Origin: Solobacterium sp.
GTDB taxonomy: Bacteria > Bacillota_I > Bacilli_A > Erysipelotrichales > Erysipelotrichaceae
Direction: 5' to 3'
DNA: 14,726 nt
Assembly: GCA_017543025.1 (NCBI GenBank)
Contig: JAFYGX010000059.1
Coordinates: forward strand, 1-14,726
Shown: piece by piece, positions 6,658 to 14,568 of the stretch
Numbering within the stretch: the stretch's first letter is position 1
How the letters are laid out: each line of letters opens with the position of its first letter
The notes under the pieces: model-generated
Told to the model about the DNA's origin: nothing
What the model saw: only the letters and a program-made list of their open reading frames with translations
Databases searched by the model: none
Made by a program: the position numbers and the translations under genes

Positions 6658-8658
6658 ATGAGGGAAACGAGGAAAGAACAGGTTGTGATTCTGTTTCTGT
6701 TCCTGATGACACTGATACGGATCGGGCTGTTTGTGAAAGCTCCTTTTTATGTGATCGGGGAAACGATGTTCGATGATTACTATCAGGTGAAAACTGCAGA
6801 ATACCTTCTCCATGGCGAGTGGCTTGGGCCATATGGCTTTACCACACTGAGCAAGGGGATTTCGTTTCCGCTGCTGCTTGCGGCAGTCAACCTGATCGGA
6901 ATGAACTATCCGTTTATTCTGGGCTGTTTTTATGCCTTCAGTGCAGCACTCTTCTGTGCCGCGCTGCGGAAGAACATTCAGAATCCATGGGTGCTTGCGT
7001 TCATCTATCTGTTTCTGCTCTACAGTCCCAGCGGCTTTATTCTTCATGTTTCCTACCGCATCTACCGCAATTCCGTCAGTTATCCGAGTGCTCTTCTGAT
7101 CATGGGTTGTATTCTCGGGTTCTATAACTCCCGCCGAGACCCTATCCGATTTCAGCTTTCCTGGGTTCTTCTGCTCGGGTTTGCAGTATCGTTCAATCTG
7201 TATCTGAGGGAGGACTCCATCTGGATTGTTCCGCTGGTCATTGCCCCGATGTTTCTGGTTGTGATCTGGGTTCTGATGAAGACACCCCGCAGAGAATGGT
7301 TCAGACGGATTGCCGTGATGGCTGTGCCGTTACTGATCGTATGTGCCTGCGATACCGCACAGCGCTCGCTCAATCAGCGCCATTATGGCGTGCGGATCAT
7401 CAATGACCGCTCTTCCGGAAGCTTTGCGGCGCTTACAGGGAATATGATGCGGATCCGAAACTACGGTGCGGATGATCCGTATTCATGGCTCACGCGTGAT
7501 ACCTATGAGCGGATTCTTACGCAGTGTCCAAGTCTCAGCGAACAGAAAGATCTGTTTCTGGAAGTATATGACCAGTGGGGAGCCAATGCAGGAGGTGCCG
7601 CCGCAAGGGATGGAAAAAACACGGTGGGCGATCTTCCGGTCTGGAGTTTCCGGGATACCATGAATCGGCTTGGCTGCTATGAAACGGCGGAGAAAGCGGA
7701 AGAATTCTGCCGGAAGGCGAATGAAGAGCTGCTTGCGGCAGTTGACAGGGGAGACCTGGAATTTGATGATGCCATTCATCTGACTTCACTCTCACCCGGT
7801 ATTCACGCGTCAGATCTGCCCGCATTGTTCAGCGAGACATGCAGGAATATCTGGGCGCTGGCTGCTTCAGAAAGCGGAGAAGCCAGAATTCCGGTGGCTT
7901 CGGGAAGAGCGTTCACCGTAGATCTGATGACCAAACTGCCTGGCGCGCCTGCGGTATTGATCGGTGATTTTGAGCTTTCCGGCTGGTTTGTTCTGAAAGA
8001 TGAAAACAGGGTGCCGTATCTGCAGCTGGAAGATGAGAATGGCGCTGTGCTCCATACGCTGGAACAGGTGAGACGGCCGGAGGTGAACCAGCAGTATCCG
8101 GAGTATGCAAATTCACTTGTCAGCGGTTTTTATCTGAAGACAAATGAACTGACTGACCCGGGACATGTCTGGATTGCGGTTTATGATCAGTCACAGCTGA
8201 TTGAACGGATTCCGGTCAGTGAGACGCAGGGAGAGAATGAGCGCTATTCGTTTTACATTGAAAAACATGACTATACTTCCGATAAGACCTACGAATACAG
8301 CAGGAAGAATATCCGGTATGCATCGCTGTTTCTTAAAACAGGCAGACTTGTTTCAATCCTTCTGTTTCCGGTTTCGCTGATTCTCTGCATCTATCTTGCC
8401 GTCTGTTATTTCCGCAGCAGATGCTGGGAGACATTCGATCCCTTTATTATCGTTGCCGGCGTACTGCTTACCTGTTTTATCGGGGTGTTCGGGACAACCC
8501 TGTTCACCCGGATCTGGATGCCGGATCTGGAAAACGTGCTGTATTATTCCGGCGGACAGACCGCCATACTGAACTGTTTTCAGCTTCTTTCCTGTGCGTA
8601 CGGACTGAATATCCTGTTCTGGCAGGGAAAGATGTATCTGAAAGAAAAACAGCGCTGA
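6658..8658 (+). CDS. polytopic membrane protein, GT-C-type glycosyltransferase-like
   Basis: This 666-residue membrane protein has several helices in the first 240 residues (8-25, then clusters at about 70-155 and 175-240), a large soluble portion at roughly 245-555 and three C-terminal helices. The first extracytoplasmic loop carries an acidic pair (FDDYY, Asp39-Asp40) and then LLHGEWLGPY and TLSKGISFP. This is the usual arrangement of GT-C enzymes that move a sugar from a lipid carrier outside the membrane. Donor and acceptor are unknown. The chosen ATG has GAGGGGG 9 bp upstream and is followed at once by the first helix; an upstream TTG or ATG in frame is possible. The gene is divergent from the export operon, and a GG-leader peptide gene follows 131 bp downstream without a clear terminator between, so the two may be co-transcribed. 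Catalytic function is inferred from topology. Confidence 0.65.
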   Translation: MRETRKEQVVILFLFLMTLIRIGLFVKAPFYVIGETMFDDYYQVKTAEYLLHGEWLGPYGFTTLSKGISFPLLLAAVNLIGMNYPFILGCFYAFSAALFCAALRKNIQNPWVLAFIYLFLLYSPSGFILHVSYRIYRNSVSYPSALLIMGCILGFYNSRRDPIRFQLSWVLLLGFAVSFNLYLREDSIWIVPLVIAPMFLVVIWVLMKTPRREWFRRIAVMAVPLLIVCACDTAQRSLNQRHYGVRIINDRSSGSFAALTGNMMRIRNYGADDPYSWLTRDTYERILTQCPSLSEQKDLFLEVYDQWGANAGGAAARDGKNTVGDLPVWSFRDTMNRLGCYETAEKAEEFCRKANEELLAAVDRGDLEFDDAIHLTSLSPGIHASDLPALFSETCRNIWALAASESGEARIPVASGRAFTVDLMTKLPGAPAVLIGDFELSGWFVLKDENRVPYLQLEDENGAVLHTLEQVRRPEVNQQYPEYANSLVSGFYLKTNELTDPGHVWIAVYDQSQLIERIPVSETQGENERYSFYIEKHDYTSDKTYEYSRKNIRYASLFLKTGRLVSILLFPVSLILCIYLAVCYFRSRCWETFDPFIIVAGVLLTCFIGVFGTTLFTRIWMPDLENVLYYSGGQTAILNCFQLLSCAYGLNILFWQGKMYLKEKQR

Positions 8659-8745
8659 GAGCGTAACGGAACTGACATGCATACGGGTTCTGACCCGGGC
8701 AACGGGCCGGAAAAGCGGTACAGAAAATGCCGGAAAACAGTGGAA

Positions 8746-8782
8746 ATACGGGGACTCTGCCGTATATACAGTTGAAAAGGAG
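8746..8782 (+). promoter_or_regulatory. hairpin and strong ribosome binding site before the leader peptide gene
   Basis: ATACGG (8746-8751) pairs with CCGTAT (8760-8765) around an 8-base loop, 11 bases before AAGGAG (8777-8782). The latter lies 7 bases from the ATG at 8790 and fixes that start over an in-frame ATG at 8727. A second 5-bp hairpin is at 8684-8697. Neither has a T-run, so read-through from the upstream gene is plausible. Confidence 0.5.
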
Positions 8783-8789
8783 CCTGCGA

Positions 8790-9026
8790 ATGAAAGATAT
8801 TGAACAACTGCTGGAGGAGTTTGATTTCGCAAAGGAGACTGCACAGAAAAACCAGCTTTATTATGAATTGTTTCATAAACCTGTTCCGGTGAAGAACGGG
8901 CAGTATGTGCTGAGTGAAATGGAACTCGGACTGGTAGGAGGCGGCCGTGATGAAAGCCGGGCCGAAACTTCCGATCCGGTTACCGGGGCGGCTATTGACA
9001 GAACCGGTTCGATGCATTCCCGCTGA
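8790..9026 (+). CDS. secreted peptide precursor with double-glycine (C39-type) leader
   Basis: This 78-residue protein has a charged, helical leader (residues 1-35, including EEFDFAKETAQKNQL) and then LSEMELGLVGGG at 41-52. Counting Gly52 as -1, it has Leu at -12, Ser at -11, Glu at -8, Leu at -7, Val at -4 and Gly at -2 and -1, which matches the double-glycine leader consensus at every key position. Cutting after Gly52 leaves a 26-residue product starting RDESRAETSD and ending DRTGSMHSR. It has no Cys, Trp, Tyr or Phe, seven Ser/Thr and many charges, so it is unlike pore-forming bacteriocins. It lacks the long nitrile-hydratase or Nif11 leader. I recall similar small proteins with a DFAKET leader in Clostridia, unverified. 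It is the natural substrate candidate for the C39 exporter at 2755-4953. A terminator follows at 9072. Confidence 0.75.
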   Translation: MKDIEQLLEEFDFAKETAQKNQLYYELFHKPVPVKNGQYVLSEMELGLVGGGRDESRAETSDPVTGAAIDRTGSMHSR

Positions 9027-9065
9027 AATCGAAACGAAAGGGGAAGTAACCCGTGAAGAACCAGT

Positions 9066-9117
9066 AAAAAAGACGCAGATGAGGCTGTCTGTGATGACAG
9101 AACAATCTGTGTCCTTT
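9066..9117. terminator. bidirectional intrinsic terminator between convergent genes
   Basis: GACGCAGAT (9072-9080) pairs with ATCTGTGTC (9105-9113), nine pairs with one G-T, and an inner CTGTC/GACAG stem (9085-9089 with 9096-9100). On the minus strand it is followed by TTTTTT (9071-9066), and on the plus strand by CTTTTG. It would stop both the leader peptide transcript and the glycosyltransferase transcript coming from the right. Confidence 0.75.
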
Positions 9118-9122
9118 TGTAT

Positions 9123-10874
9123 TCATTCAGCTGTTTTATGCCGGTCTTTTCTTCTGATCCTGAAAGCGCCATACCCGATCCAGAAGAGGAGCGAGCAGAA
9201 GATGCAGAAGGTGCGAAGCGGCGTTCCCTGATAGACAACTGTAAGATCCTGATCCGGTACCGTATGGACGATCACAAGCCCGCGATCTGATTTTTCAGCC
9301 GGCAGTTTCGTTCCGTCTGAATATGCAGTATATCCTTTATACCAGGTAAGCGGAAGCTCAACGATGCGGTCCTGGCCGATGCCGGCAAGCGAAGAAGCAG
9401 GGACAGACAGCCGGGTGCCGTTTTTTTCATATGCGGTGCTGATGGGAGTGCCGCTGGAGTCGTATACTGCAGGCGCAAGCTGACGGAAGTCGGGAGAAGG
9501 CCATGGCAGATAATCGCCGCCGGCCAGTTCTACCCGCATGTAGGAGGCGGAATAATACGGATCAACGACTGCCCCGGAAGTGATGTCATTCCAGGTGGTC
9601 TTTGATGTGATGCCAAACGTCCGCTCAAAGCATGGCAGAAGATGCCAGATACCTTCGGTGAGCACTGCGGCAGACAGCAGGGCAGAAACAGCTGCAGCGA
9701 CCTGTTTTGCACGGGCGGCAGAAAGCTTTGATACAAGTACATCCAGCAGGGTTTCCAGCAGGAGCGCTCCGCAGATCGGAAACAGGATGAGGGCAATGGT
9801 CATCAGCCGCCAGGGAAACTGCAGTACGCGCAATGCGGCGAGCTGCTGCCATGGCACAAGATCGATGGGAAGCAGGAAGGCCGCCAGTCCGATGAACCAG
9901 GATACCAGTGCGAAATGCATGTGATCCGGTTTCGGTTTCTTCCGTAAGACAAGCGGAAACAGCAGTCCGCAGAGGCTCAGCGCGATGCCGATATTCACCG
10001 TCATCTGCAAATCCTTTGCGTAATCGTTGTTTCCATAGCCGAATACCGTCGTATTGGCAAAATATTTCCAGAGCGGAAGCGAATACTGTTCCAGCTGTGA
10101 ACCGGTGGCGTAATAGTGAACGATCAGCTCCTGTGCACCCAGCTGTTCCATCATCGGAATCGTATACCAGAGCGTTGAAAGAAATGCACAGAGCACAGCT
10201 TTAAGCCCGGCAATGAATACCGGCTTTGTAAGTCTGCGGCTGTAGCCGATCACAAACAGCAGAGTCATCAGCGCACCAAGCAGAAACGACAGGTTGTGCG
10301 TGCAGATCAGCCCTGCAAGACCGAAAAAGAGAATGTGCCATCGCTCACACTTCTCTGCTTCGAGCAGATCAAACAGACCGATGAGAATGACGATCAGAAA
10401 TCCCATTGCCATTCCTTCGCCGAATGCGCCCCGGACATAGAAATCCGTGATGCGGTAATTGGAAAAGACGAAGGCGGCAGTCAGAAACAGACCGCTGAGA
10501 TAGCGGATCTGAAACCGTGACAGCAGGCGCAGAAGCGCATAAGCGGAGAACAGACCGGCAGAGAAAACAGCTGCAGTATAGCAGACGGAGACCGGTACGC
10601 CGAGCAGGTATGCAAGGGAAAACGGCAGAAGCAGAAGATCGCAGTAGAACATCGGACTTCCATAACCGAACCCGTTGTTTTTATACGGATAGACGGCAGG
10701 CAGAATATCCAGTCTGCCAAGTGCTTCGCCATACCCCTGAATGCGGGAAAGATGAAACAGCGTATCATGTTCGAGCGCCAGAAAATCCTTCGCAAGATAG
10801 GGGAGGCAGAAAAGAACGGTCAGAAGAACGGCGGTAAGCAGACAATCCCGTCTGCGGCTTAACCGAAGGACCAT
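9123..10874 (-). CDS. PTPS_related-type polytopic membrane protein, glycosyltransferase-like
   Basis: This 583-residue protein has about a dozen hydrophobic helices. The N-terminal loop after the first helix reads LEHDTLFHLSRI (residues 34-45), followed by ILPAVYPYKNNGFGYGSPMFY. This pattern is typical of the membrane family named 6-pyruvoyl-tetrahydropterin synthase-related (Pfam PTPS_related). Despite that name these are GT-C-like membrane proteins; His36-Asp37 sits where the acidic catalytic pair of GT-C enzymes lies. A periplasmic-type beta region (about 425-545) precedes one last helix. The ATG follows AGGTGA at 7 bp and overlaps the end of the upstream PMT-like gene by 16 bp, so the two are translationally linked. 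The role is probably sugar transfer to a surface polymer. Substrates cannot be read from the sequence. Confidence 0.75.
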   Translation of the reverse strand: MVLRLSRRRDCLLTAVLLTVLFCLPYLAKDFLALEHDTLFHLSRIQGYGEALGRLDILPAVYPYKNNGFGYGSPMFYCDLLLLPFSLAYLLGVPVSVCYTAAVFSAGLFSAYALLRLLSRFQIRYLSGLFLTAAFVFSNYRITDFYVRGAFGEGMAMGFLIVILIGLFDLLEAEKCERWHILFFGLAGLICTHNLSFLLGALMTLLFVIGYSRRLTKPVFIAGLKAVLCAFLSTLWYTIPMMEQLGAQELIVHYYATGSQLEQYSLPLWKYFANTTVFGYGNNDYAKDLQMTVNIGIALSLCGLLFPLVLRKKPKPDHMHFALVSWFIGLAAFLLPIDLVPWQQLAALRVLQFPWRLMTIALILFPICGALLLETLLDVLVSKLSAARAKQVAAAVSALLSAAVLTEGIWHLLPCFERTFGITSKTTWNDITSGAVVDPYYSASYMRVELAGGDYLPWPSPDFRQLAPAVYDSSGTPISTAYEKNGTRLSVPASSLAGIGQDRIVELPLTWYKGYTAYSDGTKLPAEKSDRGLVIVHTVPDQDLTVVYQGTPLRTFCIFCSLLFWIGYGAFRIRRKDRHKTAE

Positions 10875-12853
10875 GACGGAATCACCTCAAGCAGATGGAT
10901 ATATTCCCGATCGGTACCGAATCCGGTCAGTGCCGGCAGATAGATCAGGAAGAGAAGCAGGACAGCGGCTGCGAATGCGAACCGGATCTTTGTGCTGTTC
11001 TTTCCCCGGAAGGCTTCAAACAGACAGGCAATCGAAGCGATCATGAAGAAGCTTGTCGGATAGAAATGATAGGCAAAGACGCAGCGGTCAACCAGAAACC
11101 ACGGGCCGATCGCGGTAAGATAACCGATCACAACCGCAATTGCAGAAACAGATCGCTTTGTCACAGCAATATAAATGCAGTACAGGATGCCGGCAAGTCC
11201 GGCAATGGAAAGGATCGGGTTGGTGAAGCAGGCAATCGTATGATAGGCGTCTGCGCTGTTTCCGGAGTAATACCAGATCGGCCGGATATCAAGAATCCAC
11301 TGATACCAGACACTCTGAAACGGATGGGTCGCATCGAGGCCGGTATGATAGCTGTACATGCCCTTTGCCTGATCGATCACCGCTCTGATCGACCACCCAT
11401 CTCGTGTGAAATGGCACGGAATATAGGAGAGGGCATAGATGACAGCCGGAATCACAAGGAAGAACAGTACAGACCATAATATGGTTTTCATGGCGAGCAC
11501 CGGAAATTCTTCCGCACGTTTGACCGCAGTCTGCTCTTCACTGGTAAGAACAGTTCCTTCCGCAGGCGAACCGGCAGTTCTGCGGATCTTCTGAGCAATG
11601 CGGAAGCGTTCCCACATCGAACATGCATACAGCAGGGCAAGACCGACCGCACTGTAGCAGGCGGTCCATTTTACAGATACGCCAAGCCCGGTCATGACAC
11701 CGGCGCCGAACAGTACCAGCAGGGATTTCTTCAGCGGAGAAGTGAAAAACGACGTACGGCACCAGTACAGCAGGAAGAGAAACATCAGGTTGATGAAGAA
11801 AACGCTCATCGGTTCCAGCGTTGCAATGCGGGAAGTGGTGATATGCATGAAATCACAGGCAAAGCAGAAGGCCCCGAGCATTGCCGGAAATTCCGTTTCA
11901 AACAGAAGCTTCAGCAGAAACCAGAATACCGGTATCAGCAGTACGCCGATCAGAGCACCGGCAAACCGCCAGCCAAACGGATTCATTCCGAAGAGTCTGA
12001 TCGAAAGCGCGATCATCTGTGTTCCAAGCAGCGGATGCACAGTCGCATACATGTACTGTCCGCTGGCAATCTCCGCAGCGTTGCGCGGGTGATAGACTTC
12101 ATCAAAGAAGGCTTCGTCATAATAGATCGCATTGATTCTGACCGCATCCTGTTCATCGATCATCAGGGTGGCCGGATAACGGCTTTCCGCCCAGGCATCT
12201 TCATAAACAGACACCGGAACCAGCCGGTTTCCGCTGATGTCTCTGAAGGCGATTTCCGTCAGAACATCCTGATCGAAGGTGCTGGTGAGCCGGATATAAC
12301 GGTAATCGAAGTTTCCGTCGGTCCGCGTATACTGGGCAAACCGGGAGTCGGTGATGGAAGTGATATAATACCAGTCCTTCGCATCATGGGAGCCCTCGAT
12401 CTGAAATTCATTCAGCCCGAACTGATAGCCGGACAGCCGTGCGTTGTTGTCGCCTTCGGTAAAAAAGGTGAGAATCTGATCATATACGGCGCCTTCTTCC
12501 AGCTCCAGGATGACGCTCTGCGGGGTATCCGACGGCTGCCAGCAGGTATGCGGCATCACATGGCTGCCCAGCAGATGAAAGCTGATTACGGCATAGCACA
12601 GCGTTACTGCGGCGAGCGTGACAATCTCCCGGAAACTGACGCGGACATCACGCCGGTGCAGAAACGGCATGGACGGATAGAGCGAAGGGTCGCTGCCTCT
12701 GCACAGGCACCACGTCTTATCATTGAAACGGGGCTTCATGCGGCGGTAAATCCACCAGCTGAGCCCGGCGATGCACAGCATCGTGAACAGGACGAACAGC
12801 AGTTCGCTGTCATGGAAGCAGTTCAGTGAGAACTTTCTGATTTCTTCAAGCAT
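10859..12853 (-). CDS. PMT/GT39-family membrane glycosyltransferase with discoidin-like insertion
   Basis: This 664-residue protein resembles protein O-mannosyltransferase family enzymes that take sugar from a polyprenyl phosphate. The motif YYDEAFFDEVYHPRNA (244-259) holds the catalytic acidic pair Asp251-Glu252, and VHPLLGTQM (272-280) corresponds to the HPPLG motif; many helices follow and the C-terminus carries AYHFYPTSFF. Helices near 17-36 and 76-97 precede a region at about 110-205 that reads like a discoidin (F5/8 type C) beta-sandwich (QFGLNEFQIEGSHDAKDWYY, then YRYIRL). The frame stays open upstream to 13831, but that stretch is antisense to the divergent gene. The first ATG after the promoter is at 12853, only about 3 bases after the predicted transcript start and without a ribosome site, so translation may be near-leaderless. 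The next gene overlaps its end. Confidence 0.82.
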   Translation of the reverse strand: MLEEIRKFSLNCFHDSELLFVLFTMLCIAGLSWWIYRRMKPRFNDKTWCLCRGSDPSLYPSMPFLHRRDVRVSFREIVTLAAVTLCYAVISFHLLGSHVMPHTCWQPSDTPQSVILELEEGAVYDQILTFFTEGDNNARLSGYQFGLNEFQIEGSHDAKDWYYITSITDSRFAQYTRTDGNFDYRYIRLTSTFDQDVLTEIAFRDISGNRLVPVSVYEDAWAESRYPATLMIDEQDAVRINAIYYDEAFFDEVYHPRNAAEIASGQYMYATVHPLLGTQMIALSIRLFGMNPFGWRFAGALIGVLLIPVFWFLLKLLFETEFPAMLGAFCFACDFMHITTSRIATLEPMSVFFINLMFLFLLYWCRTSFFTSPLKKSLLVLFGAGVMTGLGVSVKWTACYSAVGLALLYACSMWERFRIAQKIRRTAGSPAEGTVLTSEEQTAVKRAEEFPVLAMKTILWSVLFFLVIPAVIYALSYIPCHFTRDGWSIRAVIDQAKGMYSYHTGLDATHPFQSVWYQWILDIRPIWYYSGNSADAYHTIACFTNPILSIAGLAGILYCIYIAVTKRSVSAIAVVIGYLTAIGPWFLVDRCVFAYHFYPTSFFMIASIACLFEAFRGKNSTKIRFAFAAAVLLLFLIYLPALTGFGTDREYIHLLEVIPSWSFG

Positions 12854-12892
12854 AATACATGTATTATAAACTTTTGAAAGAGCGGTTGCCAA
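12852..12892 (-). promoter_or_regulatory. promoter of the glycosyltransferase pair, with 16-bp palindrome
   Basis: On the minus strand TTGGCA (12892-12887) and TATAAT (12868-12863) are 18 bp apart, close to the sigma-A consensus. A perfect palindrome ATAATACATGTATTAT (12852-12867) overlaps the -10 and reaches into the start codon. A repressor bound there would block both transcription and any near-leaderless start. Predicted transcription start is near 12856. Confidence 0.6.
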
Positions 12893-12915
12893 AGCATCGT
12901 ATGAAATATTAAAAT
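12886..12915 (+). promoter_or_regulatory. promoter of the Wzz-like gene, sharing the -35 DNA of the divergent promoter
   Basis: TTGCCA (12886-12891) and TAAAAT (12910-12915) are 18 bp apart on the plus strand. The -35 hexamer lies on the same base pairs as the opposite promoter's TTGGCA. Transcription would start near 12922, leaving a leader of about 67 bases with AGAGG before the ATG at 12989. Confidence 0.45.
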
Positions 12916-12988
12916 TAGCAGGCAAAGCAGAAGCGCTTCCGGAACGGAGCGGTTCTGTGTATGTGACTGCGTATAAAGAGGATGGATT

Positions 12989-14419
12989 ATGAGAGATACC
13001 GAAGATATGGAGATCGATCTGCTCGATCTGTTTGGCTGTGTTCTGAAAAAATGGAAACTGATCGTGATCACCGGTGTTGTATTCGGTCTGATCGGAATGG
13101 GGTATGCGCTGCTGTTCGGCCAGAAAAAAGCGACAGAAGTTACTGATGAAGAAATCGAGCTTGCGGTCAACGAACTTTCCGTCAAGGACGCAAAAGAAGT
13201 TGAGACGCTCTATTCCCAGCATGAATCCTATATGGATTACAAGGATACGCTGCAGAAATACTACTCCAACTACATCATGGATGATGACGAGGTCAGAAAT
13301 TATCTGATCAAGACCATCCGCTATCATATTTATTCCCGGACGCCCGCAACACTGAGCCTGTTTACAGACGGAATTACCCCGGATGTCTATGCAAAGATCC
13401 GGACGGTGCTCAGTGACGGAAATGAAGCGACGGAAGTCGATGTATACAAGCATGTCGGATTCGGCTACAGCGGCTTGGGCGGAACACTGATGCTCAATCT
13501 TGGCGATCAGGATGAGATCATGCAGGATAATGCGGTGCTGTCGTTCTGGATCTATGCCAGAAATCAGGAACAGTGCAGCCAGATTCAGCAGATTGTCGAC
13601 ATCGCGCTGCGCGGACAGTTGGATACGGTGAAAAAGATTGATCCGAACGCAACACTGGAATTCCTTTCGGAAACCTACAATGATGATGTGCGCAGCTGGA
13701 TGGTCAGTCAGCGTTCCAACTGGTTCACACAGATTCAGGACGTCGACAAGATGATCGCCAACGTGGATTCGCAGGTGAAGGCATTCAGCGAAGAACAGAC
13801 TGCCTACTATGAACTGCTTGAGAAAAAACATGCGGAAGATCCGGTCAATCCGAAGGGGATGTCCTGGAAGAAGATGCTGGTGATCTTCGGCCTGATCGGC
13901 GGAATTCTCGCGGTCGGATATGCTGTGCTGGTCTATCTGTTTGACGGAAAGATGAAGACGGAAGGGGAGTATCTGTTCTGCCGGGTTCCGGTACTGAACC
14001 AGATCACATTCCGTAAGGGAAAGGAGTGTCTGTTCTCAAAGACGATCCGGAAGATCCGTCATGCGGCGGAAATGGAACGCTCCGAGTGCGAGCTGATGAC
14101 CGCATCGGATCTCGAACTGCTTGTGAAGAAGCAGGGTGTGAAAAACCTTTACCTGCTCTGTGTTTCCGACAGTAAAGAGGAAACTGCCAGCGCAGAGAAA
14201 ATCAGCGGGCTTCTGAAAGCTTCGGTGCCGGAGTGCAGTGTGAGAGTCGGCCGCCCGATGGAAAATGCGGAAGAGCTTAAGACATTCGGTAATTCTGATC
14301 ATGTGGTGCTGGTTTCCGAGCTCAAATATGCGCCGCGCAGCCGGCTGTTCCGCTATCTTGATCTCTGCGACCGTTATCAGCTTCCGCTGCTTGGCGGCGT
14401 AACGGTCGAAGCGCTGTAA
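12989..14419 (+). CDS. Wzz-like polysaccharide co-polymerase with kinase-like C-terminal domain lacking the P-loop
   Basis: This 476-residue protein has the plan of polysaccharide co-polymerases that control chain length in capsule or exopolysaccharide synthesis. A short cytoplasmic start (IDLLDLFGCVLKKWKLIVI, 9-27) resembles the Wzz domain and enters a first helix (24-44). An extracytoplasmic region of about 250 residues follows, then a second helix (296-318) and a 158-residue cytoplasmic tail. The tail has the strand pattern of BY-type tyrosine kinases: VKNLYLLCVSDSKEE stands where strand and Walker A would be, without the GxGKS/T, and DHVVLVSELKYAPRS with PLLGGVTVE resembles the late strands. 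There is no terminal Tyr cluster. It therefore looks like a pseudo-kinase or scaffold. The ATG follows AGAGG; a strong terminator lies downstream. It is divergent from the glycosyltransferase pair. Confidence 0.75.
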   Translation: MRDTEDMEIDLLDLFGCVLKKWKLIVITGVVFGLIGMGYALLFGQKKATEVTDEEIELAVNELSVKDAKEVETLYSQHESYMDYKDTLQKYYSNYIMDDDEVRNYLIKTIRYHIYSRTPATLSLFTDGITPDVYAKIRTVLSDGNEATEVDVYKHVGFGYSGLGGTLMLNLGDQDEIMQDNAVLSFWIYARNQEQCSQIQQIVDIALRGQLDTVKKIDPNATLEFLSETYNDDVRSWMVSQRSNWFTQIQDVDKMIANVDSQVKAFSEEQTAYYELLEKKHAEDPVNPKGMSWKKMLVIFGLIGGILAVGYAVLVYLFDGKMKTEGEYLFCRVPVLNQITFRKGKECLFSKTIRKIRHAAEMERSECELMTASDLELLVKKQGVKNLYLLCVSDSKEETASAEKISGLLKASVPECSVRVGRPMENAEELKTFGNSDHVVLVSELKYAPRSRLFRYLDLCDRYQLPLLGGVTVEAL

Positions 14420-14437
14420 CAGAAGTGAATGATAATC

Positions 14438-14477
14438 AGCTGCCTGAAGAGGTTTGATCTTCCGGCAGCTTTTTTTT
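14438..14477 (+). terminator. intrinsic terminator of the Wzz-like gene
   Basis: AGCTGCC (14438-14444) pairs with GGCAGCT (14464-14470), extended inward by GAAGA/TCTTC across one mismatch, followed by eight T (14470-14477). It starts 18 bp after the stop codon. Confidence 0.93.
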
Positions 14478-14568
14478 CGTATGCGCTCCCTGATGCAGAA
14501 CCATGGCGGCTGAGGATACAGCGGCGCAGGTTCATTTCCCAGGACAGGCGTCTTTGCCGGAACGGCAG

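Noticed and set aside
8732..8768. ECF-type promoter (GGAAA and CGTA) before the leader peptide gene
   Set aside because: The spacings of 14 or 22 bp do not fit the usual 15-17 bp, and CGTA lies in a hairpin arm.
8997..9017. DRTGSM near the end of the leader peptide, resembling a von Willebrand A metal site (DxSxS)
   Set aside because: The protein ends four residues later, far too short for such a domain; a chance match in a Ser/Thr-rich peptide.
11843..12829. 328-codon plus-strand frame opposite the PMT-like gene
   Set aside because: Antisense shadow of a gene with clear PMT motifs.
12854..13831. Upstream extension of the PMT-like frame to 990 codons
   Set aside because: It runs antisense across the Wzz-like gene and across the divergent promoters; the extra sequence resembles nothing.
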